Below, in pieces: positions 47,911 to 58,161 of a stretch of 64,000 nucleotides of DNA; the first letter of the stretch is position 1; each line of letters starts with the position of its first letter. The notes under the pieces are model-generated. The model saw only the letters and a list, made by a program, of their open reading frames with translations, did no database searches and was not told the DNA's origin. The DNA comes from Methylophaga sp. Its GTDB lineage: Bacteria; Pseudomonadota; Gammaproteobacteria; Nitrosococcales; Methylophagaceae. The position numbers and the translations under genes are program-made. The stretch covers positions 124,001 to 188,000 of the forward strand of contig DRHW01000002.1 in NCBI GenBank assembly GCA_011053005.1, given 5' to 3'.

Positions 47911-48176
47911 CGCCAGAAACCGTACTCACCATCATGCAGCAAACACTGCATATCATTACCTTATTAATTGCGGTAATCTTAATACCAGCTTTATTAGTCG
48001 GTTTATTGGTCAGTATGTTTCAAGCTGCAACCTCTATTAATGAACAAACCTTGAGTTTTATCCCAAAATTATTAATAACGATTGCGGTCTTAGTTTTTGC
48101 TGGTCCTTGGATGTTAAGCCTAATTACAGGTTATGCCACACGCATCTTTGAAGACATTCCTTTTTTGATAGGTTAA
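47907..48176 (+). CDS. fliQ: flagellar biosynthetic protein FliQ
   Basis: The 89-residue two-helix protein starts with GTG 47907, overlapping the fliP stop. The conserved [16 protein letters not shown] motif appears here as [16 protein letters not shown]. It is part of the export gate. Confidence 0.95.
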   Translation: MTPETVLTIMQQTLHIITLLIAVILIPALLVGLLVSMFQAATSINEQTLSFIPKLLITIAVLVFAGPWMLSLITGYATRIFEDIPFLIG

Positions 48177-48189
48177 GTAGGCTTTCCTT

Positions 48190-48972
48190 ATGGAATTATC
48201 TACTGCTGAAATATCCGGCTTACTTGGCAGTTATTTATGGCCGTTTTTTAGAATTGCCGCCTTAGTGATGACTGCGCCTATTTTTAGCAGTAATTTTGTT
48301 AATAGTCGTAGTAAATTACTTATTGCGCTGGCAATTAGTATTGTCGTCGTCCCAGCTATTCCTACTGTCGCACCAGCCGTTGAACCACTCAGTGGCCAAG
48401 GCTTATTGATTGTTGCTCATCAAATCTTAATTGGTGCCTGCATGGGTTTTATGTTGCAGCTACTCTTTAATGCTTTCATTATCGGCGGGCAAATAATTGC
48501 GATGCAAATGGGCTTAGGTTTTGCCTCAATGATTGATCCACAAAATGGTGTAACGGTGCCGGTTATCAGTCAATTTTATTTAATTTTTGTCACCTTAGTA
48601 TTTATTAGCCTTGATGGTCATTTAGTTTTAATTCAAGTACTTGCTGAAAGTTTCGTCAGCATTCCCGTTATGCCTTCTGGTTTTCCGGCCACTAGCTTTC
48701 GAGATATTGTCGGTCAAGCAAGTTGGATGTATGCTTCTGGAGTCATTGTTGCTTTACCTGCTATTGGATCATTAATGATGGTCAATCTCGCTTTTGGTAT
48801 TTTATCGCGTGCAGCACCGCAGATCAGTCCCTTTTCTATTGGTTTTCCAATGACGATTATTCTTGGTTTTGGCATTATTTATTTCACCTTACCTGCAGCA
48901 TCCAATCATCTAGTCGATATGGCTGATTATATGCTGGAAACGATTCGTTTATTGGTACGTCCAAATGGCTGA
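48190..48972 (+). CDS. fliR: flagellar biosynthetic protein FliR
   Basis: The 260-residue multi-pass protein shows LWPFFRIAALVMTAPIFS, GQIIAMQMGLGFASMIDPQNG and RAAPQISPFSIGFPMTII, the family signatures. It completes the FliPQR pore. It overlaps flhB by eight bases. Confidence 0.95.
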   Translation: MELSTAEISGLLGSYLWPFFRIAALVMTAPIFSSNFVNSRSKLLIALAISIVVVPAIPTVAPAVEPLSGQGLLIVAHQILIGACMGFMLQLLFNAFIIGGQIIAMQMGLGFASMIDPQNGVTVPVISQFYLIFVTLVFISLDGHLVLIQVLAESFVSIPVMPSGFPATSFRDIVGQASWMYASGVIVALPAIGSLMMVNLAFGILSRAAPQISPFSIGFPMTIILGFGIIYFTLPAASNHLVDMADYMLETIRLLVRPNG

Positions 48973-50098
48973 GGATACCGGCCAAGACAAAACGGAACAG
49001 CCTTCCGCCAAGCGACTTAGTGATGCGCGTACCAAAGGCCAAGTACCTCGTTCTAAAGAATTCACCACCGTTTTAGTACTGATTGCGAGTGCCGCCGCAA
49101 TGATGTTCTTAGGCGAACGCATCATCAGAAGTGTGGCAGAAGTCATGACAACGTCATTCAGCTTTAGCCGCAAAGATATATTCGATCCCGTACAAATGGC
49201 GCATCACTTCTTATATGCCTTACAAACTATTTCGCTAGATGTCGGTGCATTTTTAGCCATTACGGTATTAGCGGCGCTTATTGCACCAGCTAGTACAGGC
49301 GGTTGGAATTTTTCAACGCAAGCTATCGCAGTCAAATTAGAAAAACTTGATCCTTTAAAAGGCTTAAAACGTATTGCTGGCCCACAAGGCTTAATTGAAC
49401 TTATTAAGGCACTCGCTAAATTCATCCTTATTGGCTTTATCTCAACGCTCATTATTTGGGGATTACGTGACCATTTATTGTCACTTGGTCAGCAAGAAGT
49501 CAATACGGCGATGGCCGACCTGGGCATGCTGGTATTGTGGGTCTTTATGGCGATCTCTAGTAGCTTAATTTTAATTGCTTTGATTGATGTGCCTTTCCAG
49601 CATTGGAATCATATACGTCAACTTAAAATGACTAAGCAAGAAGTCAAAGACGAAAGTAAAGAAAGTGATGGTAATCCCGAGGTAAAAGGACGGATCCGTC
49701 GTATGCAAATCGAGATATCACAACGGCGGATGATGCAAGATGTACCGCAGGCTGACGTTATTATTACGAACCCGACGCATTACGCTGTTGCACTACGTTA
49801 TGACCAAACAGGTAATGGCGCGCCGACGGTTGTTGCCAAAGGTGCTGATTTAGTTGCTCAACAAATTCGCATGGTCGGTGAAGAAAATAAAGTGCCTGTT
49901 TTATCTGCACCTCCATTAACCCGAGCACTTTATTTTAGTACAGAAATCGGTGAAGAGATCCCTTCTGGTCTATATATTGCAGTAGCTCAAGTATTAGCGT
50001 TTGTCTTCCAGTTACGTCGCTATAATGCTCGCGGTGGTCGTAAGCCTCACATAAAACCGGAGGACCTGCCAATACCAGATGATCTAAAAAGAGACTAA
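48965..50098 (+). CDS. flhB: flagellar biosynthetic protein FlhB
   Basis: The 377-residue protein has TGQDKTEQPSAKRLSDARTKGQVPRSKE at the N-terminus, four membrane helices, and a C-terminal cytosolic domain with the autocleavage site NPTH (about 263-266) in IITNPTHYAVALRYD. FlhB switches export from hook to filament substrates together with FliK. It is followed by flhA eight bases later. Confidence 0.96.
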   Translation: MAEDTGQDKTEQPSAKRLSDARTKGQVPRSKEFTTVLVLIASAAAMMFLGERIIRSVAEVMTTSFSFSRKDIFDPVQMAHHFLYALQTISLDVGAFLAITVLAALIAPASTGGWNFSTQAIAVKLEKLDPLKGLKRIAGPQGLIELIKALAKFILIGFISTLIIWGLRDHLLSLGQQEVNTAMADLGMLVLWVFMAISSSLILIALIDVPFQHWNHIRQLKMTKQEVKDESKESDGNPEVKGRIRRMQIEISQRRMMQDVPQADVIITNPTHYAVALRYDQTGNGAPTVVAKGADLVAQQIRMVGEENKVPVLSAPPLTRALYFSTEIGEEIPSGLYIAVAQVLAFVFQLRRYNARGGRKPHIKPEDLPIPDDLKRD

Positions 50099-50106
50099 AG
50101 TTACTA

Positions 50107-52185
50107 ATGGAAAAAAATGATTTATTAGCGCGTTTAAGACCGATGTTAAACGGTAGTATTGGCGCCCCAGTCGTTGTTGTAGCCTTACTTGCGATGGTGG
50201 TATTACCACTTCCTCCCTTTCTTTTAGATTTACTGTTTAGCTTTAATATTGCGTTATCACTGACCATTATGTTGGCTAGTATTTACGTACTCAAACCGCT
50301 ACATTTTGCCTCCTTCCCTGCAATATTACTGATTGCGACATTATTACGATTAGCATTGAATGTGGCTTCAACGCGTGTCGTGCTAATGGAAGGACACACC
50401 GGAACAGATGCCGCTGGTAAAGTTATCGAAGCCTTTGGTGAATTTGTTATTGGTGGTAATTACACCGTTGGTTTTGTTGTGTTTGCCATCCTCGTTATTA
50501 TCAACTTTGTGGTAGTGACTAAAGGTGCAACGCGTATCGCTGAAGTCAGCGCCCGCTTTACCTTAGACTCAATGCCAGGTAAACAAATGGCGATTGATGC
50601 CGACCTTAATGCAGGGTTGATTGATCAAGATCAAGCACGTGCTCGCCGCGAAGAAATAATGCAAGAATCTGATTTTTACGGCTCGATGGATGGTGCGAGT
50701 AAATTTGTACGTGGCGATGCGGTCGCGGGTATTTTAATCTTATTTATCAACATCATTGGTGGCTTTATAATCGGTGTTGCTCAACATGATTTAACCTTTG
50801 CCGAAGCTGCTCATAACTACACCCTACTCACGATTGGTGATGGTCTTGTTGCCCAAATACCATCATTATTATTATCGACTGCCGCCGCGCTATTGGTTAC
50901 CCGTACAACCAAAGAAGAAGATATGGGGGCCGAAGTCGTTAAACAGTTATTTAAAGATCCTAAAACCTTAATCGTCACCTCTGCGATCATTGGTGCGATG
51001 GGACTTATACCTGGTATGCCTAATCTACCTTTTTTAATACTAGCCGGCGCTGGTGGTTTAGGTGCTTGGTTATTAATCCAACGTCAAAAAGCTGTCACAG
51101 CATTGCCAAGTGTTAATGCCCCTGTCGAAACACCGAAAGAACAACGCGATTTAAGTTGGGATGACCTCAACCCTATCGATCCGATTGGTTTAGAAGTAGG
51201 TTATCGTTTGATTCCTTTAGTTGATAGAAATCAAGGCGGTCAGTTAATGAATCGAATCAAAGGGATACGCAAAAAAATATCTCAAGAACTCGGTTTTTTA
51301 ATTCCACCCGTACATATTCGCGATAACTTAGATTTAGCCCCTACTGCCTATCAAATCACTTTATTTGGCGTTACCTTTGGTGAAGCTGAAATCTATCCTG
51401 AACGGATGATGGCGATTAATCCAGGTCAAGTTTTTGGCGAATTATCAGGTATAAAAAGTAAAGATCCTGCTTTTGGTTTAGATGCGGTATGGATTGAGCC
51501 AAATCAACGCGAACACGCTCAAGCACAAGGTTATACCGTGGTCGATGTGGATACCGTTATAGCCACCCATTTAAGTAAAGTATTACAAACGCATGCTCAG
51601 GATTTATTAGGCCGAGAAGAAGTCCAGCAACTCCTTGATAATCTTGCCAAAATCGCACCTAAATTAGTAGAAGGTTTAGTGCCTGATACTTTACCTTTGG
51701 GTAGCGTGCAAAAAGTATTACAAAACCTGCTGGAAGAAAACATTCCTATTCGTGATGTACGCACGATTACCGAGGCACTTTCAGAGCAGGCAACTCGTAA
51801 CCCTGATCCAGAAGCGTTAACCGCTGCAGCCCGCATGGCACTTAGTCATTCCATCGTTCAACATATCAATGGTATTAAAGAAGACTTACCGATTATCACC
51901 TTAGATCCAGAGTTGGAACAAATATTGCTTCAGACACTACAAGCTACCGGAGAAGGTGGTGCAAGCTTAGAACCAGGATTAGCTGAGAAAATGCATAAGA
52001 ACTTACAAGAAGCTGCTCAACGTCAAGAAATGACAGGTGAATCGTCAATACTAGTTGTACAAGCGGGTTTGCGTACTTGGATTTCTCGTTTTATTCGCCA
52101 CTCCATTCCTAGCTTAAATGTGTTGTCATACAATGAAATACCGGATGACAAACAAATTAGAATCGTTGCTAACGTGGGTCGTTAA
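50107..52185 (+). CDS. flhA: flagellar export protein FlhA
   Basis: The 692-residue protein has about eight membrane segments in the first 320 residues with the FHIPEP-type signature (TKGATRIAEVSARFTLDSMPGKQMAIDADLN), a GDGLVAQIPSLLLS stretch and the large cytosolic domain (about 340-692) with GLVPDTLPLGSVQKVLQNLLEE. It unfolds and hands over export substrates. Length matches E. coli (692). Confidence 0.97.
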   Translation: MEKNDLLARLRPMLNGSIGAPVVVVALLAMVVLPLPPFLLDLLFSFNIALSLTIMLASIYVLKPLHFASFPAILLIATLLRLALNVASTRVVLMEGHTGTDAAGKVIEAFGEFVIGGNYTVGFVVFAILVIINFVVVTKGATRIAEVSARFTLDSMPGKQMAIDADLNAGLIDQDQARARREEIMQESDFYGSMDGASKFVRGDAVAGILILFINIIGGFIIGVAQHDLTFAEAAHNYTLLTIGDGLVAQIPSLLLSTAAALLVTRTTKEEDMGAEVVKQLFKDPKTLIVTSAIIGAMGLIPGMPNLPFLILAGAGGLGAWLLIQRQKAVTALPSVNAPVETPKEQRDLSWDDLNPIDPIGLEVGYRLIPLVDRNQGGQLMNRIKGIRKKISQELGFLIPPVHIRDNLDLAPTAYQITLFGVTFGEAEIYPERMMAINPGQVFGELSGIKSKDPAFGLDAVWIEPNQREHAQAQGYTVVDVDTVIATHLSKVLQTHAQDLLGREEVQQLLDNLAKIAPKLVEGLVPDTLPLGSVQKVLQNLLEENIPIRDVRTITEALSEQATRNPDPEALTAAARMALSHSIVQHINGIKEDLPIITLDPELEQILLQTLQATGEGGASLEPGLAEKMHKNLQEAAQRQEMTGESSILVVQAGLRTWISRFIRHSIPSLNVLSYNEIPDDKQIRIVANVGR

Positions 52186-52202
52186 ACCCCAAGGTTGATA
52201 TT

Positions 52203-53405
52203 ATGAAAATTAAACGTTTCCAAGCTGCTGATGTTCGTCAGGCCATTCGTGAAGTTCGCGAAGTCATGGGCCCTGATGCAGTCATTTTATCTAACAATCG
52301 TGTCGATGGCGGTGTCGAAATCGTCGCTGCAACGGATTATGATGAAGCTCAGTTTAAACGTTCTGCTCCTGAACCAGAACGTCCAACTAAAGTAGAAATT
52401 CATCCATCGGCCTCACCCGCGCCTTCTCGCAATATTGATTATTCACCTAAGGCAGACCAAAACATTTGGTCACAAGAACCAACGCTAGTACAAATGCGTA
52501 AGGAGATGTCCGGACTTCGAGACATGTTGCAAAATCAACTGTCTGATCTGACATGGAAAGAGATGGAACGTAACAGTCCAACTCAAGTGCAATTATTGCA
52601 ACGATACATGCATATGGGCATACAAGTTGATTTAGCCAAAAATATTACCGCAAAAATGCAAAATATTGATGATTTGGAAACAGCATGGCGACAATCTTTA
52701 GGATTTTTAGCTAGTCAAATTCGCATTCAAGATAATGACATTATGAACAAGGGTGGTATCTATTCATTGGTCGGCCCAACAGGCGTCGGCAAGACAACTA
52801 CTGTCGCTAAAATCGCAGCTCGTTGCGCGCTTAAACACGGTGCAAAAAATGTCGCTCTTATCACGACAGACTGCTATCGCATTGGTGGACAAGAACAATT
52901 ACGTACTTACGCACGCATTTTAGGGGTGCCCGTTCGTGTTGCCAAAACGCATCAGGAGCTGAATGATTCGTTTAACGATTTCCTTGATCGCCGCTTTGTG
53001 CTGATAGATACTGCCGGAATGAATCAACGTGATATGAAGCTTGCTGAAAAATTTGCGATGCTTAAACAGCAGTCACCAAGAATAAAAAATTACTTAACTT
53101 TGTCAGCAACCACCCAATCAAGTGGTCTGAATGATATTATTAATGCTTTTTCACACCTTGATTTAAGTGGATGTATTTTGACCAAGACAGATGAAGCGAG
53201 TAGCTTAGGTGGAGCAATTTCAGCATTAGTGCGCCATCAATTACCTTTAGCTTATATTTGCAATGGTCAACAAGTACCGGAAGATCTGAGCCTTGCTCGT
53301 CCGAATACCTTGGTCAAACAAGCAAGTGATTTAATGAATAACGAACAACAACAGCTAGACCCACAAACATTGTCTAGCTACGGAGGTTTTGCCGCTTATG
53401 GCTGA
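52203..53405 (+). CDS. flhF: flagellar GTPase FlhF
   Basis: The 400-residue SRP-type GTPase has a basic N-terminal domain (MKIKRFQAADVRQAIREVREVMGPDAVILSN), a P-loop at 191-200 (GPTGVGKTTT), DTAG (about 277-280) and TKTDEASSLG (G4/G5). FlhF sets flagellum position and number at the pole in polarly flagellated bacteria. It overlaps flhG only in an alternative start; the P-loop and full domain are intact. Confidence 0.95.
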   Translation: MKIKRFQAADVRQAIREVREVMGPDAVILSNNRVDGGVEIVAATDYDEAQFKRSAPEPERPTKVEIHPSASPAPSRNIDYSPKADQNIWSQEPTLVQMRKEMSGLRDMLQNQLSDLTWKEMERNSPTQVQLLQRYMHMGIQVDLAKNITAKMQNIDDLETAWRQSLGFLASQIRIQDNDIMNKGGIYSLVGPTGVGKTTTVAKIAARCALKHGAKNVALITTDCYRIGGQEQLRTYARILGVPVRVAKTHQELNDSFNDFLDRRFVLIDTAGMNQRDMKLAEKFAMLKQQSPRIKNYLTLSATTQSSGLNDIINAFSHLDLSGCILTKTDEASSLGGAISALVRHQLPLAYICNGQQVPEDLSLARPNTLVKQASDLMNNEQQQLDPQTLSSYGGFAAYG

Positions 53406-54273
53406 TATACCCACTGATCAAGCTAATGGTCTACGAAAAATGACCTCGGCGGCCCCTCGCCCTGTTAAGGTAATTGCGGTTGCCAGCGGTAAAGGTGGTG
53501 TGGGTAAAACAAATATCACCGTCAACTTGGGTGTTGCTTTAGCAATGCAAGGCAAACAAGTCTTACTACTTGACGCTGATTTAGGCTTAGCTAATATTGA
53601 TGTGATGTTGGGCTTACATCCGCAATATAATTTACAGCACGTATTAAATGGTACGAAAACACTCTCAGAAATTATTGTTGAAGGACCTGCAGGCCTAAAG
53701 ATTATTCCTGCTGCATCAGGCGTGCAAAAGATGGCTGAGCTCAGTCCAGCAGAACATGCCGGCATGATTCAAGCCTTTAGTGAAATGGAACAGCATATTG
53801 ATATCTTGCTGATTGATAGTGCTGCAGGCATTGCTGATAGTGTGGTGAGTTTTACTCGTGCCGCACAAGAAGTGATTGTCGTCGTCTGTGATGAACCCGC
53901 TTCAATTACCGACGCTTATGCGTTCGTTAAATTATTAAGCCGTGAATATAAAGTAGACCGCTTTCATATCATTGCAAATATGTGTCGTAGTATTCAAGAA
54001 GGTCGTGAATTATTTAATAAAATAGACATGGTTTGTGAGCGTTTTCTTGAAGTGAACCTCGATTTTATGGGTATCGTACCCTTTGATGAAGACTTACGTC
54101 GTGCGGTAAAAAAACAACGTGCCGTAGTTGAGTTTATCCCACGTAGCAAATCGGCTGTCGCATTTACCCATTTAGCTAAAAAAATCGAATTTTGGCCAGT
54201 TCAGAAACAACCTCGGGGCAATATGGAATTCTTTGTCGAACGCCTTATTCAAGCTAGTTTGGAAACAAGTTAG
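53398..54273 (+). CDS. flhG: flagellar number regulator FlhG (FleN), MinD-like ATPase
   Basis: The 291-residue ATPase has the deviant Walker A GKGGVGKT (31-38), LDADLGLANIDVMLG and DSAAGIADSV (Walker B). It limits flagellar number and antagonises FleQ-type regulators. The start ATG 53398 has GGAGG 11 bases upstream and overlaps flhF by eight bases; a TTG at 53389 lies too near that ribosome site. With FlhF it points to polar flagellation. Confidence 0.94.
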   Translation: MADIPTDQANGLRKMTSAAPRPVKVIAVASGKGGVGKTNITVNLGVALAMQGKQVLLLDADLGLANIDVMLGLHPQYNLQHVLNGTKTLSEIIVEGPAGLKIIPAASGVQKMAELSPAEHAGMIQAFSEMEQHIDILLIDSAAGIADSVVSFTRAAQEVIVVVCDEPASITDAYAFVKLLSREYKVDRFHIIANMCRSIQEGRELFNKIDMVCERFLEVNLDFMGIVPFDEDLRRAVKKQRAVVEFIPRSKSAVAFTHLAKKIEFWPVQKQPRGNMEFFVERLIQASLETS

Positions 54274-54274
54274 A

Positions 54275-55006
54275 ATGAACGGCCTCTCGATGTATGCCAA
54301 AAATAGTACATTGACCAACTCAATGGCTGAGGTCGTCGAGCAACACGCCACATTAGTTAAACGTATCGCCTATCATCTTATTGCAAGATTGCCGCATACC
54401 GTTGATGTTGATGACCTAATTCAAACCGGCATGATTGGCCTACTTGATGCAGCACAACATTACGACACCACACAAGGCGCGAGTTTTGAAACCTATGCTG
54501 GTATTCGAATTCGTGGCGCAATGCTTGATGAAATCCGTCGTAATGACTGGGCACCTCGTTCTGTTCATCGCAAAGCCCGTGAAATTTCTGCTGTCATGCA
54601 ACAATTAGAACAACAGCATAGTCGTCATGCGACTGACAATGAAATAGCCAAAGCATTAGGACTCAAGATCGAAGAATACCACCAGCAATTACATGATGCG
54701 GCTGGCCATCAAGTCTTTAGTCTTGACGAGTTTTCTGACAATGATGAAACCCAAGCTCAACCGATAACAGCGGTATTATCAGCGCCCGTTGACATCTTAC
54801 AGTCTGAAGAATTTCAAGCCGCGTTGACTCAAGCCATAAAAACATTACCTGAACGTGAATGTTTATTAATGGGCTTATATTATAATGAAGAGTTAAATTT
54901 GAAAGAAATTGGTGAAGTATTAGGTATAAGTGAATCTCGTGTCAGTCAGATCCACAGCCAAACGGTCATACGACTTCGATCTAAATTAAATGATTGGTTA
55001 AATTAA
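54275..55006 (+). CDS. fliA: flagellar sigma factor FliA (sigma-28)
   Basis: The 243-residue sigma factor has region 2 (HATLVKRIAYHLIARLPHTVDVDDLIQTGMIGLLDAA), region 3 (GIRIRGAMLDEIRRNDWAPRSVHRKARE) and region 4 (LTQAIKTLPERECLLMGLYYNEELNLKEIGEVLGISESRVSQIHSQT). It directs late flagellar and chemotaxis genes. The start at ATG 54275 follows the flhG stop by one base; the frame is open further upstream into flhG, but that would give an abnormal N-terminus. An ATG at 54290 is also possible. Confidence 0.95.
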   Translation: MNGLSMYAKNSTLTNSMAEVVEQHATLVKRIAYHLIARLPHTVDVDDLIQTGMIGLLDAAQHYDTTQGASFETYAGIRIRGAMLDEIRRNDWAPRSVHRKAREISAVMQQLEQQHSRHATDNEIAKALGLKIEEYHQQLHDAAGHQVFSLDEFSDNDETQAQPITAVLSAPVDILQSEEFQAALTQAIKTLPERECLLMGLYYNEELNLKEIGEVLGISESRVSQIHSQTVIRLRSKLNDWLN

Positions 55007-55022
55007 ACACTGGAGGTAGCCC

Positions 55023-55412
55023 TTGGATAAAAATATGAAAATTCTGATCGTAGATGACTTTTCAACCATGCGACGAATTATAAAAAACTTATTACGTGAA
55101 TTAGGTTTTAACAATACTATAGAAGCAGATGATGGCTTAACCGCCTTGCCTATTTTACAAGCAGGTGGCATCGATTTTTTAGTGACAGATTGGAACATGC
55201 CAGGCATGCAAGGTATTGATCTACTGAAAGCCGTACGCGCTGATGCAAAATTATCGACAATTCCCGTTTTAATGGTTACCGCTGAAACTAAGCGTGAGCA
55301 AATCATGGTGGCTGCGCAAGCAGGTGTTAATGGTTATGTCGTTAAGCCTTTTACAGCAGGCACATTAAAGGACAAAATTGACAAGATCTTTGAACGTATC
55401 GAAGCCAAATAA
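55023..55412 (+). CDS. cheY: chemotaxis response regulator CheY
   Basis: The 129-residue single receiver domain has the acid pair D11-D12, phosphorylation site D56 (VTDWNMPGM) and the lysine in VVKPF (about 108). CheY-P binds FliM to reverse the motor. The start is TTG 55023, well placed after GGAGG; an ATG four codons on is 19 bases from that ribosome site. It begins the cheYZAB block. Confidence 0.95.
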   Translation: MDKNMKILIVDDFSTMRRIIKNLLRELGFNNTIEADDGLTALPILQAGGIDFLVTDWNMPGMQGIDLLKAVRADAKLSTIPVLMVTAETKREQIMVAAQAGVNGYVVKPFTAGTLKDKIDKIFERIEAK

Positions 55413-55428
55413 ATTATAAGGTCCCCCC

Positions 55429-56163
55429 ATGGAATCTAGCACTAAAACAGCACAACTCAACGTCGCTCGCGCTTTAGTCAGCGCTTTGGAAGCAGATAAT
55501 GAGCAGCTTGTTCAACAACAACTTTCTCTACTCGCTGAAACCCAAGAAAGCGAGCTTTTTCATCAAGTTGGAAAGTTAACACGTGAGCTACATGAATCGC
55601 TCAATAGTTTTAACTTAGATTCTCGCCTAGTCGATTTGACAGAAAATGATATGCCTAATACACGCGATCGTCTTAATTATGTCATTACTACTACAGAAGA
55701 TGCCGCACATAAAACCTTAGGTTTTATCGATGAGACGCTACCATTGGCAAACAGTCTGAAAGAAACTGCTGAAAAAATTGATGAAAGTTGGCATCGTTTT
55801 CGCATGAGAGAAATGAACGCCACGGAATTTAGAACATTAAGTAAAGAAATTGAAGCTTATTTACCTCTGGTAAAGCAGCATTCAGACCAAATTCATAGCA
55901 ATTTAACAGACATGATGATGGCACAAGGTTTTCAAGATTTAACCGGACAAGTTATCCGCCAAGTGATTACCTTAGTAGAAGAAGTAGAAAGTAATTTGGT
56001 GCGGTTAGTGAAAGTTTCTGGCAAGCATCTTGAAAATAAAAAAGAAGACAAGATTGTTGATCCTATTAAGGCTGAGGGACCGCAAATAAATGCGAAAAAC
56101 AATCCAAATGTAGTCAATAATCAAGATGAGGTCGATGATTTGTTATCAAGTCTAGGCTTCTAA
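55429..56163 (+). CDS. cheZ: CheY-P phosphatase CheZ
   Basis: The 244-residue helical protein has the catalytic GFQDLTGQVIRQVI helix (about 164-177) and the C-terminal CheY-binding peptide VDDLLSSLGF. A long acidic-basic linker (about 200-230) lies between. It removes the phosphate from CheY. Confidence 0.94.
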   Translation: MESSTKTAQLNVARALVSALEADNEQLVQQQLSLLAETQESELFHQVGKLTRELHESLNSFNLDSRLVDLTENDMPNTRDRLNYVITTTEDAAHKTLGFIDETLPLANSLKETAEKIDESWHRFRMREMNATEFRTLSKEIEAYLPLVKQHSDQIHSNLTDMMMAQGFQDLTGQVIRQVITLVEEVESNLVRLVKVSGKHLENKKEDKIVDPIKAEGPQINAKNNPNVVNNQDEVDDLLSSLGF

Positions 56164-56175
56164 AGGATAAGCAAG

Positions 56176-58152
56176 ATGGCATTAGACAGTGAAGACGAGA
56201 TCCTACAAGACTTTTTAGTTGAAGCAGATGAAATTTTAGAGGGCCTAAATGAACAACTTGTTGCATTAGAAACTCAACCACAAAATAGTGATTTATTAAA
56301 TTCTATTTTCCGTGGTTTTCATACCATTAAAGGTGGTGCAGGATTTTTAAGTCTAGATGCGATGGTCGCGCTATGTCATAAAGGTGAAGATGTCTTTAAC
56401 ATTCTACGTCAAGGTGATCGTGCTGTTGATGCTGAAATGATGGATACCTTCCTCAAAGTACTCGATATCCTTAATCAGATGTTTGTAGAGACCAAATCAG
56501 GTGAATATCCTAGTCCAGCTGATCCTGCAATATTAGCCCATCTTGCTAGCTATCTTGAGCCTGTAACCGCTGTTGTTGCTCCAGTTATTCCTGAGCCGGT
56601 TAGCGTACCCGTTGTTGCTGAAACTGCGCCGGAAGCAAGCGATAGCGATGATATTACTGATGAAGAATTTGAAGCATTATTAAATCAATTACATGGTGAT
56701 GGTGCGCCGGGCGTGGTGGCTCCACCTACCTCTCCAACTTCTGCCCCAGCACCGGCTGCTACTGCAAAAAATGATGATGACATCACCGAAGAAGAATTCG
56801 AAGCCTTACTTGATGAATTACAGGGTAAAAAGAAAGCCACTGAGGCTCCAGCTCAACAACCCAAGATAGAAGAAAGCGCTGCGGTTACTGAACCCGTTAT
56901 AAAAACAATTGCACCAGCAGCTAAAGTAGATATCGCTGCCACTGATATAGCGGCAAAACCTGCCGCTGCAGTCAAACAAGCGGAAACAAGTGTCCGTGTT
57001 GATACCGCTCGTTTAGATGAAATTATGAATATGGTCGGCGAATTGGTGCTGGTTCGGAATCGTATTAATACTTTAGAAGCCACCTTCGAGAATGAAGAAA
57101 TGGCAAAAGCGGTCAATAATCTTGCCGTGGTAACTGCCGATTTACAAAATGCGGTGATGAAAACCCGTATGCAACCTATAAAAAAGGTCTTTGGTCGTTT
57201 TCCACGCGTTGTTCGTGATTTAGCCCGTAGTTTGAAAAAAGACATAAATCTAGAGCTTCGTGGTGAAGAAACAGATTTAGATAAAAACTTGGTTGAAGCA
57301 TTGGCTGATCCATTAGTCCATTTGGTTAGAAATGCGGTTGATCATGGCGTTGAAATGCCAGATGTTCGTGAAAAAGCAGGTAAATCCCGTCAAGGTTTAG
57401 TCGTGCTGGCTGCTGCTCAAGAAGGCGATCATATCTTGCTGACCATTTCGGATGATGGTGCGGGTATGGATGCAAATATTTTGCGTCAAAAAGCAGTAGA
57501 AAAAGGCATGATGGATGAGGAGACGGCTTCGCGCCTTACGGACTCTGAAAGCTATGCGTTGATCTTTGCTCCAGGATTTTCGATGAAAGCCGAAATCTCC
57601 GATATATCTGGTCGCGGCGTTGGTATGGACGTAGTTAAAACCAGTATTTCTAAACTTAATGGTGTAATAGACATTAAGTCCGAAGTCGGTGTTGGCACAA
57701 CACTATCAATTAAAGTCCCGTTGACATTGGCTATTATGCCTACATTAATGGTCATGTTAGGCAATCAGATTTTTGCTTTTCCACTCGTCAGCGTCAATGA
57801 AATATTTCATTTAGATTTAACTAAGACACATGTAGTCGATGGTCAAAGAACGATCATGGTCCGTAAAAAAACATTACCTTTATTCTATTTGAGAAAATGG
57901 CTGGCGAGCTCATTTAAACCTACGGGTAAACCTGAAATCGAACATGTTGTTATTGTCAATGTAGGCACGCAACGTGTAGGCTTCGTGGTAGATCAATTAA
58001 TTGGTCAAGAAGAAGTGGTCATCAAGCCGTTAGGCGCCCTACTTCAAGGCACTAAAGGTCTAGCTGGGGCAACGATTACCGGTGATGGTCGTATTGCACT
58101 TATTCTTGATTTCCCTGAATTAATGAATACCTATGCCAATCGAGGCTATTAA
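56176..58152 (+). CDS. cheA: chemotaxis histidine kinase CheA
   Basis: The 658-residue kinase has an HPt domain with H49 (GFHTIKGGAGF), a linker with two copies of DDITxEEFEALL (about 157-168 and 197-208), a dimerisation domain from about 276 (DTARLDEIMNMVGELVLVRNRI), an ATPase domain with N386 in LVRNAVDHG and G boxes, and a C-terminal CheW-like domain (about 510-650). It phosphorylates CheY and CheB in response to receptors. The usual separate P2 domain is not obvious and may be replaced by the repeated peptide linker. Confidence 0.95.
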   Translation: MALDSEDEILQDFLVEADEILEGLNEQLVALETQPQNSDLLNSIFRGFHTIKGGAGFLSLDAMVALCHKGEDVFNILRQGDRAVDAEMMDTFLKVLDILNQMFVETKSGEYPSPADPAILAHLASYLEPVTAVVAPVIPEPVSVPVVAETAPEASDSDDITDEEFEALLNQLHGDGAPGVVAPPTSPTSAPAPAATAKNDDDITEEEFEALLDELQGKKKATEAPAQQPKIEESAAVTEPVIKTIAPAAKVDIAATDIAAKPAAAVKQAETSVRVDTARLDEIMNMVGELVLVRNRINTLEATFENEEMAKAVNNLAVVTADLQNAVMKTRMQPIKKVFGRFPRVVRDLARSLKKDINLELRGEETDLDKNLVEALADPLVHLVRNAVDHGVEMPDVREKAGKSRQGLVVLAAAQEGDHILLTISDDGAGMDANILRQKAVEKGMMDEETASRLTDSESYALIFAPGFSMKAEISDISGRGVGMDVVKTSISKLNGVIDIKSEVGVGTTLSIKVPLTLAIMPTLMVMLGNQIFAFPLVSVNEIFHLDLTKTHVVDGQRTIMVRKKTLPLFYLRKWLASSFKPTGKPEIEHVVIVNVGTQRVGFVVDQLIGQEEVVIKPLGALLQGTKGLAGATITGDGRIALILDFPELMNTYANRGY

Positions 58153-58161
58153 AAGGATGCC

